From Altericroceibacterium endophyticum (GTDB lineage Bacteria > Pseudomonadota > Alphaproteobacteria > Sphingomonadales > Sphingomonadaceae): a stretch of DNA of 64,000 nucleotides. The notes below the pieces were generated by a model. That model was not told where the DNA came from, searched no databases, and worked only from the letters and a program-made list of their open reading frames with translations. The stretch lies in the NCBI RefSeq assembly GCF_009827595.1, contig NZ_WTYT01000002.1:248001-312000 (forward strand), read 5' to 3'. Positions 62,470-64,000 of this stretch are shown here, piece after piece (the stretch's first letter is position 1; each line of letters starts with the position of its first letter). The translations under genes and the position numbers were made by a program.

Positions 62470-63356
62470 CGTATCCCCCTCAGCACCGACATCACACTGA
62501 TGCGGGCGGTTAGTGCTGCCAAGGCGACAGCAGCCAGCGGTATGGAGGCGATAACGGCCCAATCCGCAACCCCCAAACGCCCCGATGCGACCAGTCCCGA
62601 ATCCAGTGCGGCGAATTGACGCGCCATCAGCAGGGTCAGCCCGCCCCCCAGAATGAAGCCCACAGCCCCGCCCAGCGCCGCGTCACGAACAACCGGTTTC
62701 TGAAATAATCGCACCACCTGATCATCCGTCCCGCCCAGCAGATGCACGACTTCAATCGTGTCGCGATTGGCTGCCATTGCACTGCGCGCGGCAAGCCATA
62801 CTGCCGCCGCCGTCGTCACGCCCAGCAAGGCGACCAGACCCAGTGCATAATATTGCAGCGCAGAAACCGCCCGCAATACCGGCGCCAGCCAGGTGGATTG
62901 CGCCTCCACCCTTGCAGAAGGCGCAGCCTCGATGACACTCTGGCGGATCTGCGCCAGCCGCGCTTCGCTGAGCGGAACGGCCAGACGGGCATCGATCAGT
63001 GCCGGAATAGGCACATTGGCGCCGCCCTCCCCCAGATCGCCCAGCCACGGCTCCAGCATGTCACGCAATTCACGGTCAGAAACCCGGCGCAGCTGCGCAA
63101 TATCATCGCGCTCTTCCAAAACCGACATGGCCGCGGCGGCCTCCCGGTCGCGCAGATATTCGGCCGCTTCCATGATTTGCACAGTCAGGCTGCCCGACAG
63201 ATCCGCTTCCGAGGTGCGCGCCAGATTGCTCAGCGCCATGCCCGCGCTCGCAATCATCACCATCAGCGCAACCATGATCGCCACGACCCACGGCATCGGG
63301 CCGCCCAGTCGTTTGTTGGAGGCCCGCCGGATGCGCAGTTTCAACCGGCCATTCAT
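62466..63356 (-). CDS. ftsX: Cell division protein FtsX
   Basis: Permease-like partner of FtsE that controls peptidoglycan hydrolysis at the division septum. 296 residues with four membrane segments: one near the N-terminus (PWVVAIMVALMVMIASAGMA) and three in the C-terminal third (ALGLVALLGVTTAAAVWLA; GGAVGFILGGGLTLLMA; WAVIASIPLAAVALAAL). A periplasmic loop lies between the first and second. IEVVHLLGGTDDQVVRLFQK is the usual cytoplasmic motif. ATG overlaps the ftsE stop. Confidence 0.92.
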   Translation of the reverse strand: MNGRLKLRIRRASNKRLGGPMPWVVAIMVALMVMIASAGMALSNLARTSEADLSGSLTVQIMEAAEYLRDREAAAAMSVLEERDDIAQLRRVSDRELRDMLEPWLGDLGEGGANVPIPALIDARLAVPLSEARLAQIRQSVIEAAPSARVEAQSTWLAPVLRAVSALQYYALGLVALLGVTTAAAVWLAARSAMAANRDTIEVVHLLGGTDDQVVRLFQKPVVRDAALGGAVGFILGGGLTLLMARQFAALDSGLVASGRLGVADWAVIASIPLAAVALAALTARISVMSVLRGIR

Positions 63357-64000
63357 GCCGCCGGCTCCGCGATGGTCAAACGCCCGCGATCCAGCTTCAT
63401 CATATGCGCGACCGACACTTCTTTTTGCAATGTGCGGTCATGTGTAGCGACAACCACCGTCGTCCCCAGCCGGTTCAGCGCTTCGAACAGGCGGATCAGC
63501 TTCCTGCCCATCGCGGGGTCAACATTCCCCGTCGGCTCGTCAGCGACCAGAACTTCTGGCCGGGCAATCACCGCCCGGGCAATAGCAACGCGTTGCTGCT
63601 CCCCACCGGACAGAACCGCCGGATGGGCCTCTGCGCGATGCCCCAGACCAACCCAGTCGAGCATATCGCTGACCGATTCCCTAAGCTCCTCCTCCGCTAT
63701 CCGTCCAATGCGGAGCGGCAAAGCGACATTGTCGAACACCGAGAGATGATCAATAAGGCGGAAATCCTGAAAAACCACGCCGATCCGGCGGCGCAAGGGC
63801 GGCAGCGCCTTGCGTGGTAACAAGCCGGCATTCTCGCCAAACATGCTGATAATGCCGCGCGATGGTTTCTGCGCGAGATAGAGCAACCGCAAGAGCGAGG
63901 TCTTGCCCGCACCGCTTGGCCCGGTGAGGAAATAGAAACTGTCGGGAAGCAGCGCAAAGTTGAGATCGCTCAACACTTCGCGATCGGTTCCGTAACGCAG
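63353..64000 (-). CDS. ftsE: Cell division ATP-binding protein FtsE (5' end outside window)
   Basis: ABC ATPase partner of FtsX. Walker A GPSGAGKTSLLRLLYLAQ, ABC signature LSGGEQQRVAIARAVIARP, Walker B VLVADEPTGNVDP and the switch His in VVATHDR are present. The frame continues to base 64000 (residues LRYGTDREVLSDLNF), so the first residues of the protein lie beyond the window. Overlaps ftsX by 4 bases. Confidence 0.95.
   Translation of the reverse strand: MRYGTDREVLSDLNFALLPDSFYFLTGPSGAGKTSLLRLLYLAQKPSRGIISMFGENAGLLPRKALPPLRRRIGVVFQDFRLIDHLSVFDNVALPLRIGRIAEEELRESVSDMLDWVGLGHRAEAHPAVLSGGEQQRVAIARAVIARPEVLVADEPTGNVDPAMGRKLIRLFEALNRLGTTVVVATHDRTLQKEVSVAHMMKLDRGRLTIAEPAA

Noticed and set aside
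1-64000. CRISPR arrays, insertion sequences, prophage or integrase genes
   Set aside because: No regularly spaced repeats, transposase motifs, phage genes or tRNA-associated integrases were found; the tRNA-Lys 3' end borders ordinary intergenic DNA.

Overview
The window reads as chromosomal DNA of a GC-rich alphaproteobacterium, most probably order Sphingomonadales. This is inferred from gene content: LigA/LigB- and LigW-type aromatic enzymes, two lignostilbene dioxygenases, DUF3237 and LigD-like SDR proteins, a ccoGHIS block, and an ftsE-ftsX-ydcF-plsC / hisC-tyrA neighbourhood. No insertion sequence, prophage, CRISPR array or rRNA was seen. One tRNA (Lys, TTT) is present.

Left part (1-6 kb): the end of ccoG, then ccoH-ccoI-ccoS (cbb3 oxidase assembly), a small exported Cys protein, hemN and a small membrane protein. 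At 6.1-12.5 kb lies a first aromatic block. A minus-strand operon (LigA-like, LigB-like, lignostilbene dioxygenase) ends in a strong terminator. It is divergent from a GMC alcohol oxidoreductase-aldehyde dehydrogenase pair. At 12.5-33 kb the content is mostly housekeeping: Pit phosphate transporter, tRNA-Lys, folK, aguB, a UbiH-type hydroxylase, an exported methyltransferase-like protein, msrA, rsmB, an SDHAF4-type small protein, hemH, an orphan molybdenum hydroxylase subunit, mrp, hflKC, a DegP protease, PBP1A, msrB and a GST.

The most interesting part is 33-59 kb, which looks like a catabolic island for lignin-derived aromatic dimers joined to a C1 disposal operon. Two LigD-like SDRs flank an NTF2/SnoaL-like protein. 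Divergently follow an MFS transporter, an aldehyde dehydrogenase, a LigW-type 5-carboxyvanillate decarboxylase with every active-site residue I could check, qorB, a second MFS transporter and a benzoylformate-decarboxylase-like ThDP enzyme. Then come a DUF3237 protein (the family of the phenylcoumaran decarboxylases PhcF/PhcG), a second GMC oxidoreductase, a second lignostilbene dioxygenase, a MarR regulator and an AAHS-type transporter. Directly downstream, frmA, two VOC proteins, frmB, fdsG-fdsB-mobA-fdsA-fdsD and fdhD form a complete route from formaldehyde through formate to CO2 with NADH.

Working model (inference): side-chain alcohols of dimers are oxidised by the SDR, GMC and ALDH enzymes. 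A DUF3237 decarboxylase and/or an NTF2-like deformylase then produce stilbenes, and the dioxygenases split these into aromatic aldehydes. LigW and LigAB-type enzymes take the resulting acids towards ring cleavage, and the frm-fds operon burns the released C1 unit.

Right end (59-64 kb): hisC-tyrA (aromatic amino acid synthesis), and on the minus strand ftsE (cut by the window edge)-ftsX-ydcF-like-plsC.
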